Shown here: in pieces, positions 10,443-19,100 of the stretch
Layout of the letters: each line of letters opens with the position of its first letter
How positions within the stretch are numbered: position 1 is the first letter of the stretch
Assembly: GCF_002072105.2 (NCBI RefSeq)
Contig: NZ_MTBC01000013.1
Span: forward strand, 1 to 64,000
DNA length: 64,000 bases
Direction of reading: 5' to 3'
Origin: Croceivirga radicis
Lineage (GTDB): Bacteria; Bacteroidota; Bacteroidia; Flavobacteriales; Flavobacteriaceae
Notes under the pieces: model-generated
Told to the model about the DNA's origin: nothing
What the model saw: only the letters and a program-made list of their open reading frames with translations
Databases searched by the model: none
Program-made: the position numbers and the translations under genes

Positions 10443-11341
10443 TGGCCTTTTTAAATACGAGACACAAGAAAAAATCTTTTACCGTTACCACTGTGTTATT
10501 AAGCATTTTGGTCTTGGTATTATTTTATATTGGGTTAACCTATATGGACCCGCCAGAGGAAAATGGTATAGCCATAAATTTTGGAACCATGGAGTTTGGT
10601 AGTGGAACCAAACAACCCTTGGAGAAGATTAAATCTGAACCTTTAGATATTCCAAAACCTACTAATTTACCCGAAGCTACAGAAGAAGAGGAGGTTAAGG
10701 AAGTAGAAACTGTGCCAAAAAGTACAGAAGATGCCCCAGCAGAAAAGTTGGTTACACAAGACGATGAAGAAAGTATTGTGTTAAAACAAAAAAGAGCAGC
10801 AGAGAAAGCGGCTAAAGATGCTGCAGATCGGGCTAAGGCAGAAGCAGAACGCATTGCTAAAGAAAAGCGGGACGCAGAAGCCAGAAAAAAAGCAGAAGAA
10901 GCAGCTAAAAAGCAAAAATTAGACGCATTAATGGGGGGTATAGGCAAGTCTGATGGCGCAGCCTCGGGCAGCGAAGGTGACGATAACCTACCTGGAGATA
11001 AAGGGGATCCAGCAGGTAATCCGTATGCAAGTTCTTACTATGGAGCGCCAGGAAGTGGATCTGGAACCGGAGGTTATGGTTTAAACGGAAGGTCTTTGGT
11101 ATCTAAAGGTAAAGTACAACAAGAATGTAACGAAGAAGGCAGGGTGGTTGTTAGAATAACGGTAGACCGAAATGGTAGGGTTATAAAAGCTACACCGGGA
11201 GTTAAGGGTACAACAAATAATTCTCCTTGTTTATTGGAGCCAGCCAAGAAAACCGCTTTTATGCATAAATGGAATTTGGATTCTAATGCGCCAAACCAGC
11301 AAATAGGGTTTGTAGTAGTAAACTTTAAATTAGGGCAATAG
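10442..11341 (+). CDS. TonB/TolA-like energy transducer protein
   Basis: A 299-aa protein with a single N-terminal membrane helix (about residues 14-32), a long charged and Ala/Lys/Glu-rich helical stretch (about 100-160, a TolA-like coiled region), a Gly/Ser-rich linker, and a C-terminal domain of about 90 residues. That domain has the pattern GRVVVRITVDRNGRV found in TonB C-terminal domains. It would span the periplasm and transmit proton-motive force from ExbB/ExbD to outer-membrane partners. It starts on the stop codon of exbD and its stop abuts the ATG of folC. The pair of cysteines in the C-terminal domain is seen in related flavobacterial proteins. Confidence 0.85.
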   Translation: MAFLNTRHKKKSFTVTTVLLSILVLVLFYIGLTYMDPPEENGIAINFGTMEFGSGTKQPLEKIKSEPLDIPKPTNLPEATEEEEVKEVETVPKSTEDAPAEKLVTQDDEESIVLKQKRAAEKAAKDAADRAKAEAERIAKEKRDAEARKKAEEAAKKQKLDALMGGIGKSDGAASGSEGDDNLPGDKGDPAGNPYASSYYGAPGSGSGTGGYGLNGRSLVSKGKVQQECNEEGRVVVRITVDRNGRVIKATPGVKGTTNNSPCLLEPAKKTAFMHKWNLDSNAPNQQIGFVVVNFKLGQ

Positions 11342-12553
11342 ATGACCTATAAAGAAACGGTTGCTTGGATGTTTGAGCAACTGCCTATGTATCAAAAAAA
11401 GGGAGTTGATGCATACAAGGGAAAGTTAGATAATATAATTTCATTTGCTTCCCATTTAGATAATCCTCAGAATAAGTTTAAATCTATACATGTAGGAGGT
11501 ACTAACGGTAAAGGGTCTAGTTCTCACATGTTGGCATCAATCTTACAAGAAGCTGGCTACAAAGTAGGCTTGTATACTTCTCCACATTTAAAAGACTATA
11601 GGGAACGTATAAAGATTAATGGTAAAAAGGTAAGCAAGCAGTTTGTCAAAGATTTTATAGCCAACAATAAAAGCTATTTGGATTATAATGGTCTTTCTTT
11701 CTTTGAAATGACCGTGGGTATGGCTTTTACCCATTTTGCATGCGAAAAAGTAGACATTGCCATTATAGAGGTTGGACTAGGCGGTAGATTGGATAGTACT
11801 AATATAATTACTCCAGAGGTATCCTTAATTACCAATATTGGCTTTGATCATATGCAAATTCTAGGAGATACTCTAGAAAAAATAGCCATGGAAAAAGCAG
11901 GTATTATTAAAAGAACCGTTCCTGTTGTGGTTAGTGAAAAGCATGTCAAAACAGAAATGGTGTTTAAATTAATTGCTGGTCAGCTAAAATCTAAACTAAT
12001 TTTTGCAGAAGATGTATCGTTTCCCAAATACAAGTTAGGTTTAAAAGGAACATATCAAAGTAAAAATGTAAAAGGTGTTCTTGCTTGTCTAAAAGAATTA
12101 AAAGGCTTTAAAGTAAAAGAGAGACACATTGAAAATGGTTTGGTAAATGTGGTTGATAATACTGGGCTCTTGGGAAGATGGCAGCGCTTGGGCAAATCGC
12201 CTTTAATTATTTGCGATACGGCACATAATGAAGCGGGTTTAAAAATAGTAACACAACAGATTAAAGAACAGCAATACAAAGAGCTTTTTGTGGTTCTAGG
12301 TTTTGTAAACGATAAGGAGGTAATTAAATTATTGAGGCTCTTTCCAGAAAAAGCGAATTTTATTTTTGTAGAGCCAAAAATATCTCGAGCTTTAAAATTA
12401 GAAGATTTAGAATCAATAGTGTCCCAAGTTGGGTTAAATGCTACTTTCATTCGTTCGGTATCAGCAGGTTATGAGTTGGCCAAGTCTAAAGCCAAAAAGA
12501 ACGATATGATTTATATAGGGGGCAGTACATTTGTGGTGGCAGAAATTTTATAA
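11342..12553 (+). CDS. folC: Bifunctional folylpolyglutamate synthase/dihydrofolate synthase
   Basis: A 403-aa Mur-ligase-type enzyme that adds glutamate to dihydropteroate and to folates. The ATP-binding loop GGTNGKGS is at residues 52-59. The family segment around EVGLGGRLDSTN follows, then TNIGFDHMQILG, and the C-terminal ligase domain contains the DTAHNE motif. The start codon directly follows the stop of the TonB-like gene with no gap, which makes it the last member of the nhaD-exbBD run. This linkage to ExbBD probably reflects co-transcription rather than a joint function. Confidence 0.95.
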   Translation: MTYKETVAWMFEQLPMYQKKGVDAYKGKLDNIISFASHLDNPQNKFKSIHVGGTNGKGSSSHMLASILQEAGYKVGLYTSPHLKDYRERIKINGKKVSKQFVKDFIANNKSYLDYNGLSFFEMTVGMAFTHFACEKVDIAIIEVGLGGRLDSTNIITPEVSLITNIGFDHMQILGDTLEKIAMEKAGIIKRTVPVVVSEKHVKTEMVFKLIAGQLKSKLIFAEDVSFPKYKLGLKGTYQSKNVKGVLACLKELKGFKVKERHIENGLVNVVDNTGLLGRWQRLGKSPLIICDTAHNEAGLKIVTQQIKEQQYKELFVVLGFVNDKEVIKLLRLFPEKANFIFVEPKISRALKLEDLESIVSQVGLNATFIRSVSAGYELAKSKAKKNDMIYIGGSTFVVAEIL

Positions 12554-12570
12554 AAAAAATCTATTTTTTG

Positions 12571-12601
12571 TTTGGCGATTTAAAATTAGCTTCTATATTT
12601 G
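12571..12601 (+). promoter_or_regulatory. Promoter of tRNA-Val(TAC)
   Basis: TTTG (12571-12574), a 19-bp spacer and TATATTTG (12594-12601) match both boxes of the Bacteroidota housekeeping promoter exactly. It lies 17 bp before the tRNA. Confidence 0.8.
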
Positions 12602-12618
12602 CACTCCGAAAATGACAC

Positions 12619-12693
12619 GGGCGCGTAGCTCAGTTGGTTCAGAGCACCTGGTTTACACCCAGGGGGTCAGGGGTTCGAATCCCTTCGCGCCCA
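12619..12693 (+). tRNA. tRNA-Val (anticodon TAC)
   Basis: A complete 75-base cloverleaf. The acceptor GGGCGCG pairs with CGCGCCC, the D stem is GCTC/GAGC, the anticodon stem CCTGG/CCAGG holds the loop TTTACAC with anticodon TAC, and the T loop is TTCGAAT. The 3' CCA is not encoded (the discriminator A is followed by CAG). It has its own promoter and terminator. Confidence 0.96.
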
Positions 12694-12696
12694 CAG

Positions 12697-12726
12697 AAAA
12701 AGTCTCCTTAAATAGGAGACTTTTTT
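12697..12726 (+). terminator. Terminator of tRNA-Val(TAC)
   Basis: The stem at 12697-12708 (AAAAAGTCTCCT, core AGTCTCCT) pairs with 12714-12725 and ends in a T run. It lies directly after the tRNA. Confidence 0.85.
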
Positions 12727-12768
12727 ATTTTATAAGGTTTTTACCACTTGAATTAGGTATTGCTAAAC

Positions 12769-12800
12769 TTGGCTAGTTAAAAACAACTAAACTATCTTTG
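12769..12800 (+). promoter_or_regulatory. Promoter of the PTPS/QueD gene
   Basis: TTGG at 12769 and TATCTTTG at 12793-12800 match the -33 and -7 boxes with a spacer of about 20 bp, 20 bp before the ATG. Confidence 0.65.
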
Positions 12801-12820
12801 CTAACTTAAAAAAAGTACCC

Positions 12821-13231
12821 ATGATTGCCACCATTTGTAGAAAGGCTCATTTTAATGCAGCACACCGTTTGCATAACCCTAAGTGGAGTGATGAAAAGAA
12901 TATTGAGGTTTTTGGTAAATGCAACAGTCCGCATTATCATGGTCATAATTTTGATTTAGAGGTGCGAATTCGTGGAGAAGTTAATCCAGATACTGGATTT
13001 GTAATGGATTTGGCAGTTTTAGGAAGTTTAATTAAGAATGAAATAGAAGAACGCTTTGATCATAAAAACCTAAATGTAGATTGTCCTGAGTTTGCAGAAA
13101 TTCTACCTTCTACAGAGAATTTTGTAAAGGTAATTTATGATATTTTAAAACCAAAGTTGGCAGGTGATCCACTACTCCATATTACGTTGCATGAAACCAC
13201 TAAAAATTCGGCCGAGTACGGAGACTGGTAG
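12821..13231 (+). CDS. 6-pyruvoyl-tetrahydropterin synthase / QueD family protein
   Basis: A 136-aa T-fold enzyme acting on dihydroneopterin triphosphate. The zinc ligands are His15 (FNAAH), His40 and His42 (HYHGHN). The catalytic Cys34 lies in GKCNSPHYHGHN, and a DHKNLN segment supplies the second catalytic Asp/His pair. Cys34 to the HGH motif is spaced as in animal PTPS (C-x5-HxH) rather than the shorter C-x3-HGH of E. coli QueD. The product may therefore be a biopterin precursor or the queuosine precursor; the two cannot be separated here. The gene has its own promoter and lies between two tRNA-Val genes. The second tRNA starts 21 bp after the stop. Confidence 0.9.
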   Translation: MIATICRKAHFNAAHRLHNPKWSDEKNIEVFGKCNSPHYHGHNFDLEVRIRGEVNPDTGFVMDLAVLGSLIKNEIEERFDHKNLNVDCPEFAEILPSTENFVKVIYDILKPKLAGDPLLHITLHETTKNSAEYGDW

Positions 13232-13252
13232 TAGATAATAATTAGATTTAAT

Positions 13253-13330
13253 GGAGTATTAGCTCAGTTGGTTTAGAGCGCTGCCTTGACAGGGCAGAGG
13301 TCACTGGTTCGAATCCAGTATACTTCACCA
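13253..13330 (+). tRNA. tRNA-Val (anticodon GAC)
   Basis: A complete cloverleaf of 75 bases plus an encoded CCA (13328-13330). The acceptor GGAGTAT pairs with ATACTTC, the anticodon stem CTGCC/GGCAG holds the loop TTGACAG with anticodon GAC, and the T loop is TTCGAAT. With the TAC tRNA nearby, the two decode all four valine codons. Confidence 0.96.
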
Positions 13331-13530
13331 TCCTTTCCTTTTTAATAGCAGCTTGCTGAGTTTTTTAATTTTCAATGTTAATATACAATTAAGCTAATAT
13401 GAAATTTTCAAATTAGCGATATAATTATCTGTAAAACAAGTTTTTAATATTGCAAATAATCTTATAAAATTACAGGTGCAATTAAAATTTGTATTGTTTT
13501 TTAGACGTCATTTGCCGCCAAAATTTAACT

Positions 13531-14490
13531 ATGGAAATAAGCATTATGCTTATTGGCTTTCTACTTGCAGGTTATGCGGTTATTGCAAATGATGTTATAC
13601 AAACATTAGGCACTTTTATACTTTCTAATAAGAATTATCATTGGTCTTTACTCTGGGGTTTCGCCAGTATGATCCTTACCTTGACGTTAATTTACAGCTG
13701 GTATTTTAATGGTGGTGATGTTTCCTATCATAGGTTAGACAAAATTCCTGTACCAGAAAAATGGCATTGGTCTTTTTTATTGGCGCCTTTGGCGCTCTTG
13801 GTACTAACTAGAATTGGTGTGCCGGTAAGTACAACTTTTATAATTTTAAGTGTTTTTTCTGCTCAACAATTAATTGGTAAAATTGTTCTTAAATCAGTTT
13901 ATGGGTACGCTATTGCATTTGTAAGTGCCTTTATTTTGTATGTGATAATATCAAAGAAAATAGAAAGTAAGACTGCCGTACTGCAGATTCAGAATGGTAA
14001 AGGGCGTCATTTTTGGATAATTGGTCAGTGGGTGTCAACTGCTTTCTTATGGTCTCAATGGTTAATTCAAGATTTTGCCAATATTTTTGTGTTTCTACCA
14101 AGAAGACTTTCCATCTACGAACTCTTTCTATCTCTAACCTTTATATTGGTTGTAATGGCGTTTATTTTTAAGCAGCGCGGTGGAAAGATACAAGAAGTTG
14201 TAAGTAAGAAAACCAATACCCAAAATATAAGGTCTGCTACATTAATAGATTTAGTGTATGCATTATTGTTGTTCGTCTACGGAAATATAAATTCGGTGCC
14301 AATGAGTACAACATGGACTTTTATAGGTTTGTTGGCAGGTAGGGAGTTAGCTATAAGTTATCTGCTTAACCGTTCCAATATTAAAGGTGTAACTGTGATG
14401 GTACGAAACGACTTGTTTAAGGTGATAACAGGTTTAATTGTAAGCATTCTTATCGTTTTTTTGATACGCTACTTTGTATCCTACAACTAG
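13531..14490 (+). CDS. Divergent PiT-like phosphate/sulfate permease
   Basis: A 319-aa integral membrane protein with about 8-10 hydrophobic segments. Two features recall the inverted-repeat PiT family: an N-terminal AVIANDVIQTLGTF (compare GANDxANxxGT in PiT transporters), and two copies of a PxSTT motif, GVPVSTTFI in the first half and SVPMSTTW in the second. The second half lacks the usual second GANDxAN motif, and the protein is shorter than typical PiT transporters. The frame is open from 13489, but the ATG at 13531 begins directly in the first membrane helix and is preferred. The gene stands alone; 13331-13530 shows no clear promoter. Substrate is inferred only. Confidence 0.65.
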   Translation: MEISIMLIGFLLAGYAVIANDVIQTLGTFILSNKNYHWSLLWGFASMILTLTLIYSWYFNGGDVSYHRLDKIPVPEKWHWSFLLAPLALLVLTRIGVPVSTTFIILSVFSAQQLIGKIVLKSVYGYAIAFVSAFILYVIISKKIESKTAVLQIQNGKGRHFWIIGQWVSTAFLWSQWLIQDFANIFVFLPRRLSIYELFLSLTFILVVMAFIFKQRGGKIQEVVSKKTNTQNIRSATLIDLVYALLLFVYGNINSVPMSTTWTFIGLLAGRELAISYLLNRSNIKGVTVMVRNDLFKVITGLIVSILIVFLIRYFVSYN

Positions 14491-14610
14491 TAAAGTTTAG
14501 TCCTCAGTAATAGCTATTTATTTAACTGCAATTATTGGCAATAGCAAAAATGGGTAAAGAATAAATTTCTTTAGCGGTATTTTGGTTCTACATGTCTAAT
14601 TGATATGTAC

Positions 14611-15885
14611 TTAAAGGAAGTCTAAAATGCGTTCCATGGCCATACCTCTGGATCCTTTGATCAATAGGGTACCTTTGGGAATAGGATTTACTTCTAAGTA
14701 TGTTTTAAGCTCATTAAAATTTCTGAATTTGTAAGCTGTAGTTTTGACTTGATAGTAGTTTTCGCCCACTAAGTAAGCATGCTCAAGTCCAAGGGAGTCC
14801 AAATAATCCGCTATAGATTGATGTTCTTCTTTAGCGGTTGGTCCCACCTCGAACATATCACCCAAAAAGGCAATCTTTTTCATTCCTTTTAATGCAGCAA
14901 AACTGGATAGTGCCGCGCTTGTACTTGTAGGGTTGGCGTTGTAGGCATCTAGAATAATTTTGTATCCATTTTTCTCTAGAACTTGAGAACGATTGTTTTT
15001 AGGCTTATAGTTTTCCAACGCGGTTTTAATTTTTTCCTTAGGAACGTTAAAATACTTGCCTATAGTTATAGCAGCACAACAATTGGTAAAATTGTAGGTG
15101 CCTATTAGCTGTGTTTGTACCGTGACCTCTTCAAATTGTAATCTAACATTAGGGTTGGTGTCTAGTAATTTAATTTGGTAATAGTTTTGCTGATTTTGGC
15201 TAAAACCAATCTTCTTTACATATCCGGACAATTTTTCTAATTGTATTGGGTCGTCAGCATTCAAGAAAATATGTTTATCGTGTTCTTGTAAATAATTGTA
15301 AAGTTCACTTTTGCCCTTGATTACCCCCTCAACACCTCCAAAACCTTCTAGATGGGCTTTTCCAAAATTAGTGATGTAACCAAAATCAGGTTGTGCTAGA
15401 TTGGAAAGAAAGGCTATTTCACCTTGATGGTTGGCTCCCATTTCTATAATGCCTATTTCCGTTTCAGGAGTTAGTCTAAGCAAGGTTAATGGTACGCCAA
15501 TATGATTGTTTAGGTTGCCATGGGTGGCAATGGTACTGTAAGTAGTAGAAAGCACCGCATGTATTAATTCTTTTGTTGTGGTTTTGCCATTACTCCCCGT
15601 AAGGGATACAATTTTGGTTTTACAGTAGTTTCTATGATATATAGCTAGTTTTTGTAATGTTTCAAGAACATCGTCTACCAATATTGTTTTTTCAGAAGTT
15701 TTATAGGTCACTTCGTCTACAATGGCAAAACTAGCTCCTTGTGCCAACGCTTGTTCAGCAAAAGTGTTTCCGTTAAAATTTGGTCCTTTTAAAGCAAAAA
15801 ATAGGCAGTTGGGAGTAATTTTTCTCGTGTCTGTAGAAACACTATCGCAGCTTAAGAAGTGCTGGTGTATATGCGCTAATTCCAT
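14611..15885 (-). CDS. murF: UDP-N-acetylmuramoyl-tripeptide--D-alanyl-D-alanine ligase
   Basis: A 424-aa Mur ligase that adds D-Ala-D-Ala to the UDP-MurNAc-tripeptide, the last cytoplasmic step of peptidoglycan precursor assembly. The N-terminal UDP-binding domain shows STDTRKI and ALKGPNFNGN. The ATP loop GSNGKTT is at residues 97-103, followed by EMGANHQGEI (magnesium and carbamylated-lysine region), and the C-terminal ligase domain begins near DAYNANPTS. It lies downstream of gldJ on the same strand but is separated by a strong terminator. The 120 bp beyond its stop (14491-14610) hold only weak inverted repeats. Confidence 0.95.
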   Translation of the reverse strand: MELAHIHQHFLSCDSVSTDTRKITPNCLFFALKGPNFNGNTFAEQALAQGASFAIVDEVTYKTSEKTILVDDVLETLQKLAIYHRNYCKTKIVSLTGSNGKTTTKELIHAVLSTTYSTIATHGNLNNHIGVPLTLLRLTPETEIGIIEMGANHQGEIAFLSNLAQPDFGYITNFGKAHLEGFGGVEGVIKGKSELYNYLQEHDKHIFLNADDPIQLEKLSGYVKKIGFSQNQQNYYQIKLLDTNPNVRLQFEEVTVQTQLIGTYNFTNCCAAITIGKYFNVPKEKIKTALENYKPKNNRSQVLEKNGYKIILDAYNANPTSTSAALSSFAALKGMKKIAFLGDMFEVGPTAKEEHQSIADYLDSLGLEHAYLVGENYYQVKTTAYKFRNFNELKTYLEVNPIPKGTLLIKGSRGMAMERILDFL

Positions 15886-15898
15886 GGCTCGAATATAT

Positions 15899-15930
15899 AA
15901 AAAAAGCCCTTGGTGTTTACCAAGGGCTTT
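15899..15930 (-). terminator. gldJ terminator
   Basis: The perfect 11-bp stem AAAGCCCTTGG (15903-15913) pairs with 15920-15930 and is followed on the minus strand by a run of seven T. It separates gldJ from murF, whose ATG is only 14 bp beyond. Confidence 0.9.
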
Positions 15931-15952
15931 TCTATTTTGAAACTAAATAGTC

Positions 15953-17605
15953 TTATTTCGCTTTTTTGTGTCTAACGGTCTTGTTCTTAGACTTAGACTT
16001 AGAGCCAACTCTTGACATTGCACATCTAAAGCCAATATCATCAGTTGCCATATACTGTGGTAAATACCTTCTTTGAGCAGGATCTAACCAGAAAGCTCTG
16101 TCTCTCCAAGAACCACCTTTGTATATTCTTACTTCATCGTTTATTAAGGAAGTTCTATAATTAGAAGTATCATACTGTCTTATTAATTTCCCTGTAGAAT
16201 CTCTTTCTACCTTGTGCTTTGGAGAGTCGTACATTTTACGTTGGTCTTCTTCGTCGTCACTAAAACGGTCAAAGAACCTAGAAGAACCTGGGTCTCCATC
16301 TCTATAGCCTCTGTTGTCGCTAGATGAGAAATTGGTTCTTAAATAAGTTTCCTCCTCACCAACAGGAACTTCTTTAATTTCACCTGGTAAATTAAGCGCA
16401 ACAATTTTTCCGTTCGGTAATGTGTCGTATACTATAGAATCTCTAAGTACTTTTACTTTACCATCTTCTCCAATAGCTTTTTTCATGTAAATGTTACCAC
16501 GGTAGTAGTTAAAATCGCTTATTTCGTCATCAACAATTGGACGATACACATCTGCAACCCATTCACTAACGTTACCTGCCATATCATAAAGTCCAAAATC
16601 ATTAGGCTTGTATGATTTTACCTGGGCGGTAATGTCTGCTCCGTCGTCTGACCATCCGGCTATCCCGCCGTAATCACCTTTACCTTGTTTAAAGTTGGCC
16701 AATTGATCACCTCTACCTAAACGTTGTCCATTACGAGTGTAATCTCCCTCCCAAGGATATTTTTTTCTACCTCTGTAGTTGTTGTACTCACGAGTTCCAA
16801 TTAATGCTTGTGCAGCATATTCCCATTCTGTTTCTGTTGGTAAACGGTACTCTGGAGTTATAATTCCACTACTTCTCTTAGCAAAGGCGTTTATAGAATC
16901 TTTTTTCTTTTTACCTTGTAATGAATCTATTTGGCCTCCATATACAGATTCTGGATTGTTAAGATAGGCCTCTGTGCTAAATGTTCCGTCTACCTCACCT
17001 GTAAGTGCACCATACATTGCGTCTTCTGCCAAATAGCCCTCACGTACCAACATAATTTCATTTACACGATCTGTACGCCATTCTGCGTACTGCGTGGCTT
17101 GTACCCAATTTACCCCAACTACAGGGTATTCTGCATAAGCAGGGTGTCTTAAGTAACTATTGGTCATGGTTTCATTGAAACCTAAGCGGTTTCTCCAAAC
17201 CAAAGTATCTGGTAAGGCACCTTTATATATATTCTCGTACATTGGGTTTTCTGGTGGATAAACCTTTTTTAGGTAATCCAAATACTCCATGTACATTTTA
17301 TTGGTAACCTCGGTCTCATCCATATAGAAAGATTGCACGTGCTGCTGTGTTGGTCTGTTGTTCCAATCGTGCATCACATCATCTTGTACTTGACCCTTGG
17401 TAAAAGTTCCTCCTTCGATAAAAACGGTTCCTGGAGGTGTTTCTTGTTCCTTAAAGTCGGAATTGTGCTGAAAACCGCCTTCTTTTCCATTGATATTCCA
17501 GCCAGTGGCCCTGGATACATTTTTGGACCCAGAAGAATTTTTACAACTGGACAAACTTCCAATGACCAATGCAGAAGAAAGTGCAACTTTTAAGTATTTT
17601 TTCAT
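15953..17605 (-). CDS. gldJ: Gliding motility lipoprotein GldJ
   Basis: A 550-aa lipoprotein of the formylglycine-generating-enzyme/sulfatase-modifying-factor fold. The signal peptide ends in the lipobox SLSSC with Cys21 as the lipidation site. The FGE-like domain starts near GTVFIEGGTFTKGQ and includes DETEVTNKMYMEYL, RLPTETEWEYAA, NDFGLYDMAGNVSEWV and the closing VYKGGSWRDRA / IGFRCA motifs. GldJ is an essential component of Flavobacterium gliding and type IX secretion, in the periplasm with GldK/L/M/N, and lacks sulfatase-maturation activity. Length is close to the characterised protein (about 560 aa). The C-terminus is basic (KSKNKTVRHKKAK). It is transcribed away from porV. Confidence 0.93.
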   Translation of the reverse strand: MKKYLKVALSSALVIGSLSSCKNSSGSKNVSRATGWNINGKEGGFQHNSDFKEQETPPGTVFIEGGTFTKGQVQDDVMHDWNNRPTQQHVQSFYMDETEVTNKMYMEYLDYLKKVYPPENPMYENIYKGALPDTLVWRNRLGFNETMTNSYLRHPAYAEYPVVGVNWVQATQYAEWRTDRVNEIMLVREGYLAEDAMYGALTGEVDGTFSTEAYLNNPESVYGGQIDSLQGKKKKDSINAFAKRSSGIITPEYRLPTETEWEYAAQALIGTREYNNYRGRKKYPWEGDYTRNGQRLGRGDQLANFKQGKGDYGGIAGWSDDGADITAQVKSYKPNDFGLYDMAGNVSEWVADVYRPIVDDEISDFNYYRGNIYMKKAIGEDGKVKVLRDSIVYDTLPNGKIVALNLPGEIKEVPVGEEETYLRTNFSSSDNRGYRDGDPGSSRFFDRFSDDEEDQRKMYDSPKHKVERDSTGKLIRQYDTSNYRTSLINDEVRIYKGGSWRDRAFWLDPAQRRYLPQYMATDDIGFRCAMSRVGSKSKSKNKTVRHKKAK

Positions 17606-17933
17606 AATTAAGACTTGAGTTCAAATAGTTGGTTTACAGTAACCAACACTTTAGTTTCATTTGATTTTAAAATCGCTTTCGGCAAATAGAACGCAAAGAA
17701 TGAAACATTATTACATTTTAACAGATTTAAATTGTCAATCCATTCCTTGGTTCGCTAATCAATAAACGAAGCAAACAGGCTAAAATTATTCGTATTCCTT
17801 TTTTTTTTAATAAATGTTAATGGTTCATATAAGATTTGTACTAAAAACCCGTTTATACGTAATACGTCTAAAATTTTTTAGAAAAGATCAAATTTTTAAG
17901 ACTTTTCAAACACTATTAATAGTACACACTAAA
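17606..17933. other. Divergent gldJ/porV intergenic region without a gene
   Basis: This 328-bp AT-rich stretch separates gldJ and porV. It contains a 10-T tract near 17800 and a 7-bp perfect inverted repeat TCTAAAA/TTTTAGA (17867-17882) about 50 bp before porV, a possible operator. Open frames in it are short and show no protein-like pattern. No sequence of the sortase gene porU, often found at this place in relatives, is present. Confidence 0.6.
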
Positions 17934-19079
17934 ATGAAAAGAATCATATTATTCGCCTTAGTACTAGGCATTACCAAGGTTGTGGCTCAGGAACAAGACA
18001 GAACCATTACTACTGCTGTACCTTTTTTAACCATTGCGGCAGATGCTAGGGCATCTGGTATGGGCGATATTGGGGTTGCAACTTCTGTAGATGCTTTTTC
18101 ACAACAATGGAACCCCTCTAAATACGCCTTTGCCGAAAGAAAAATGGGAATAGGTGTAAGTTATACTCCCTATTTGGAAAGCATTGTAAACGATATTTCT
18201 TTGTTAAGCGCTAATTATTATAACAAGTTAAATGATAGAAGTGCGTTTGCCGTTGGATTAAGGTATTTTGGGTTAGGTGAAATAGAATTGAGACAGAATC
18301 AAAGCGATGAAGGAACTCTGGTAAAGCCAAATGAGTTCGCATTGGATGGTACCTATGCGCTAAAATTAAGCGAAACTTTTTCCATGGCCGTTGGTGGGCG
18401 TTTTATCAGTTCTAATTTACGTTTTCAACAGTCGGGGCAAGATTCTCAGGCTGCAAATGCATTTGCTGTAGACGTTTCGGGTTTTTACCGTTCTAGGGAA
18501 ATTGCCTACAACTCTTTTGATGGCCGTTGGAGAGCTGGTTTTAATATCTCTAACCTTGGAGGAAAATTGCAATACGATGAAGGTGGTCAGGAAAACTTTT
18601 TACCAACTAATTTAAAGTTTGGTGGCGGTTTTGATTTTATTTTTGACCAAGACAACGTATTGGGTTTATATACTGAATTTAACAAGTTATTGGTGCCAAC
18701 TCCTCGCGATTTTAATGGTGATGGAGTAATAGATCAATCGGACACTGATGAATATGAGCAAATAGGTTTTTTTAGTGGGGTATTTGAATCTTTTGGAGAC
18801 GCGCCAGACGGATTTAAAGAAGAATTACAGGAAACCACCATTGCCTTTGGGGCAGAATATCGTTACCAAGACGCTTTTATGCTAAGGACGGGATATTTTA
18901 ATGAGAACGAAAATAAGGGGGCAAGACGTTTTTTAACTTTAGGTGCAGGTTTTAAGTTTAAAGCGGCACAGGTGGATTTGTCGTATTTATTTTCCACCTC
19001 CCAAGTTAAGAGTCCTCTAGAGAATACCCTACGCTTTTCGTTGACATTCAATTTGGGTGAAGAATTCTATAACGATTAA
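17934..19079 (+). CDS. porV: Type IX secretion system outer membrane protein PorV (LptO)
   Basis: A 381-aa outer-membrane beta-barrel protein. The signal peptide MKRIILFALVLGITKVVAQ is followed by the conserved PorV/PorQ N-terminus TTAVPFLTIAADARASGMG. Alternating hydrophobic beta strands fill the remainder, and the protein ends in an aromatic strand (LRFSLTFNLG). PorV shuttles type IX cargo from the SprA translocon to the PorU sortase. The frame is open from 17814, but only the ATG at 17934 gives a signal peptide. A 12-residue insert of acidic DxDxDG type (DFNGDGVIDQSDTDEYEQ) near residue 258-275 resembles a dockerin or EF-hand calcium loop. Confidence 0.92.
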   Translation: MKRIILFALVLGITKVVAQEQDRTITTAVPFLTIAADARASGMGDIGVATSVDAFSQQWNPSKYAFAERKMGIGVSYTPYLESIVNDISLLSANYYNKLNDRSAFAVGLRYFGLGEIELRQNQSDEGTLVKPNEFALDGTYALKLSETFSMAVGGRFISSNLRFQQSGQDSQAANAFAVDVSGFYRSREIAYNSFDGRWRAGFNISNLGGKLQYDEGGQENFLPTNLKFGGGFDFIFDQDNVLGLYTEFNKLLVPTPRDFNGDGVIDQSDTDEYEQIGFFSGVFESFGDAPDGFKEELQETTIAFGAEYRYQDAFMLRTGYFNENENKGARRFLTLGAGFKFKAAQVDLSYLFSTSQVKSPLENTLRFSLTFNLGEEFYND

Positions 19080-19100
19080 TAAAAAAGATGTTAAAAAGAT

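Noticed and set aside
10540-10947. 135-aa Ser/Ala-rich minus-strand frame
   Set aside because: Antisense of the Lys/Glu/Ala-rich part of the TonB-like gene; such codon bias produces long antisense frames.
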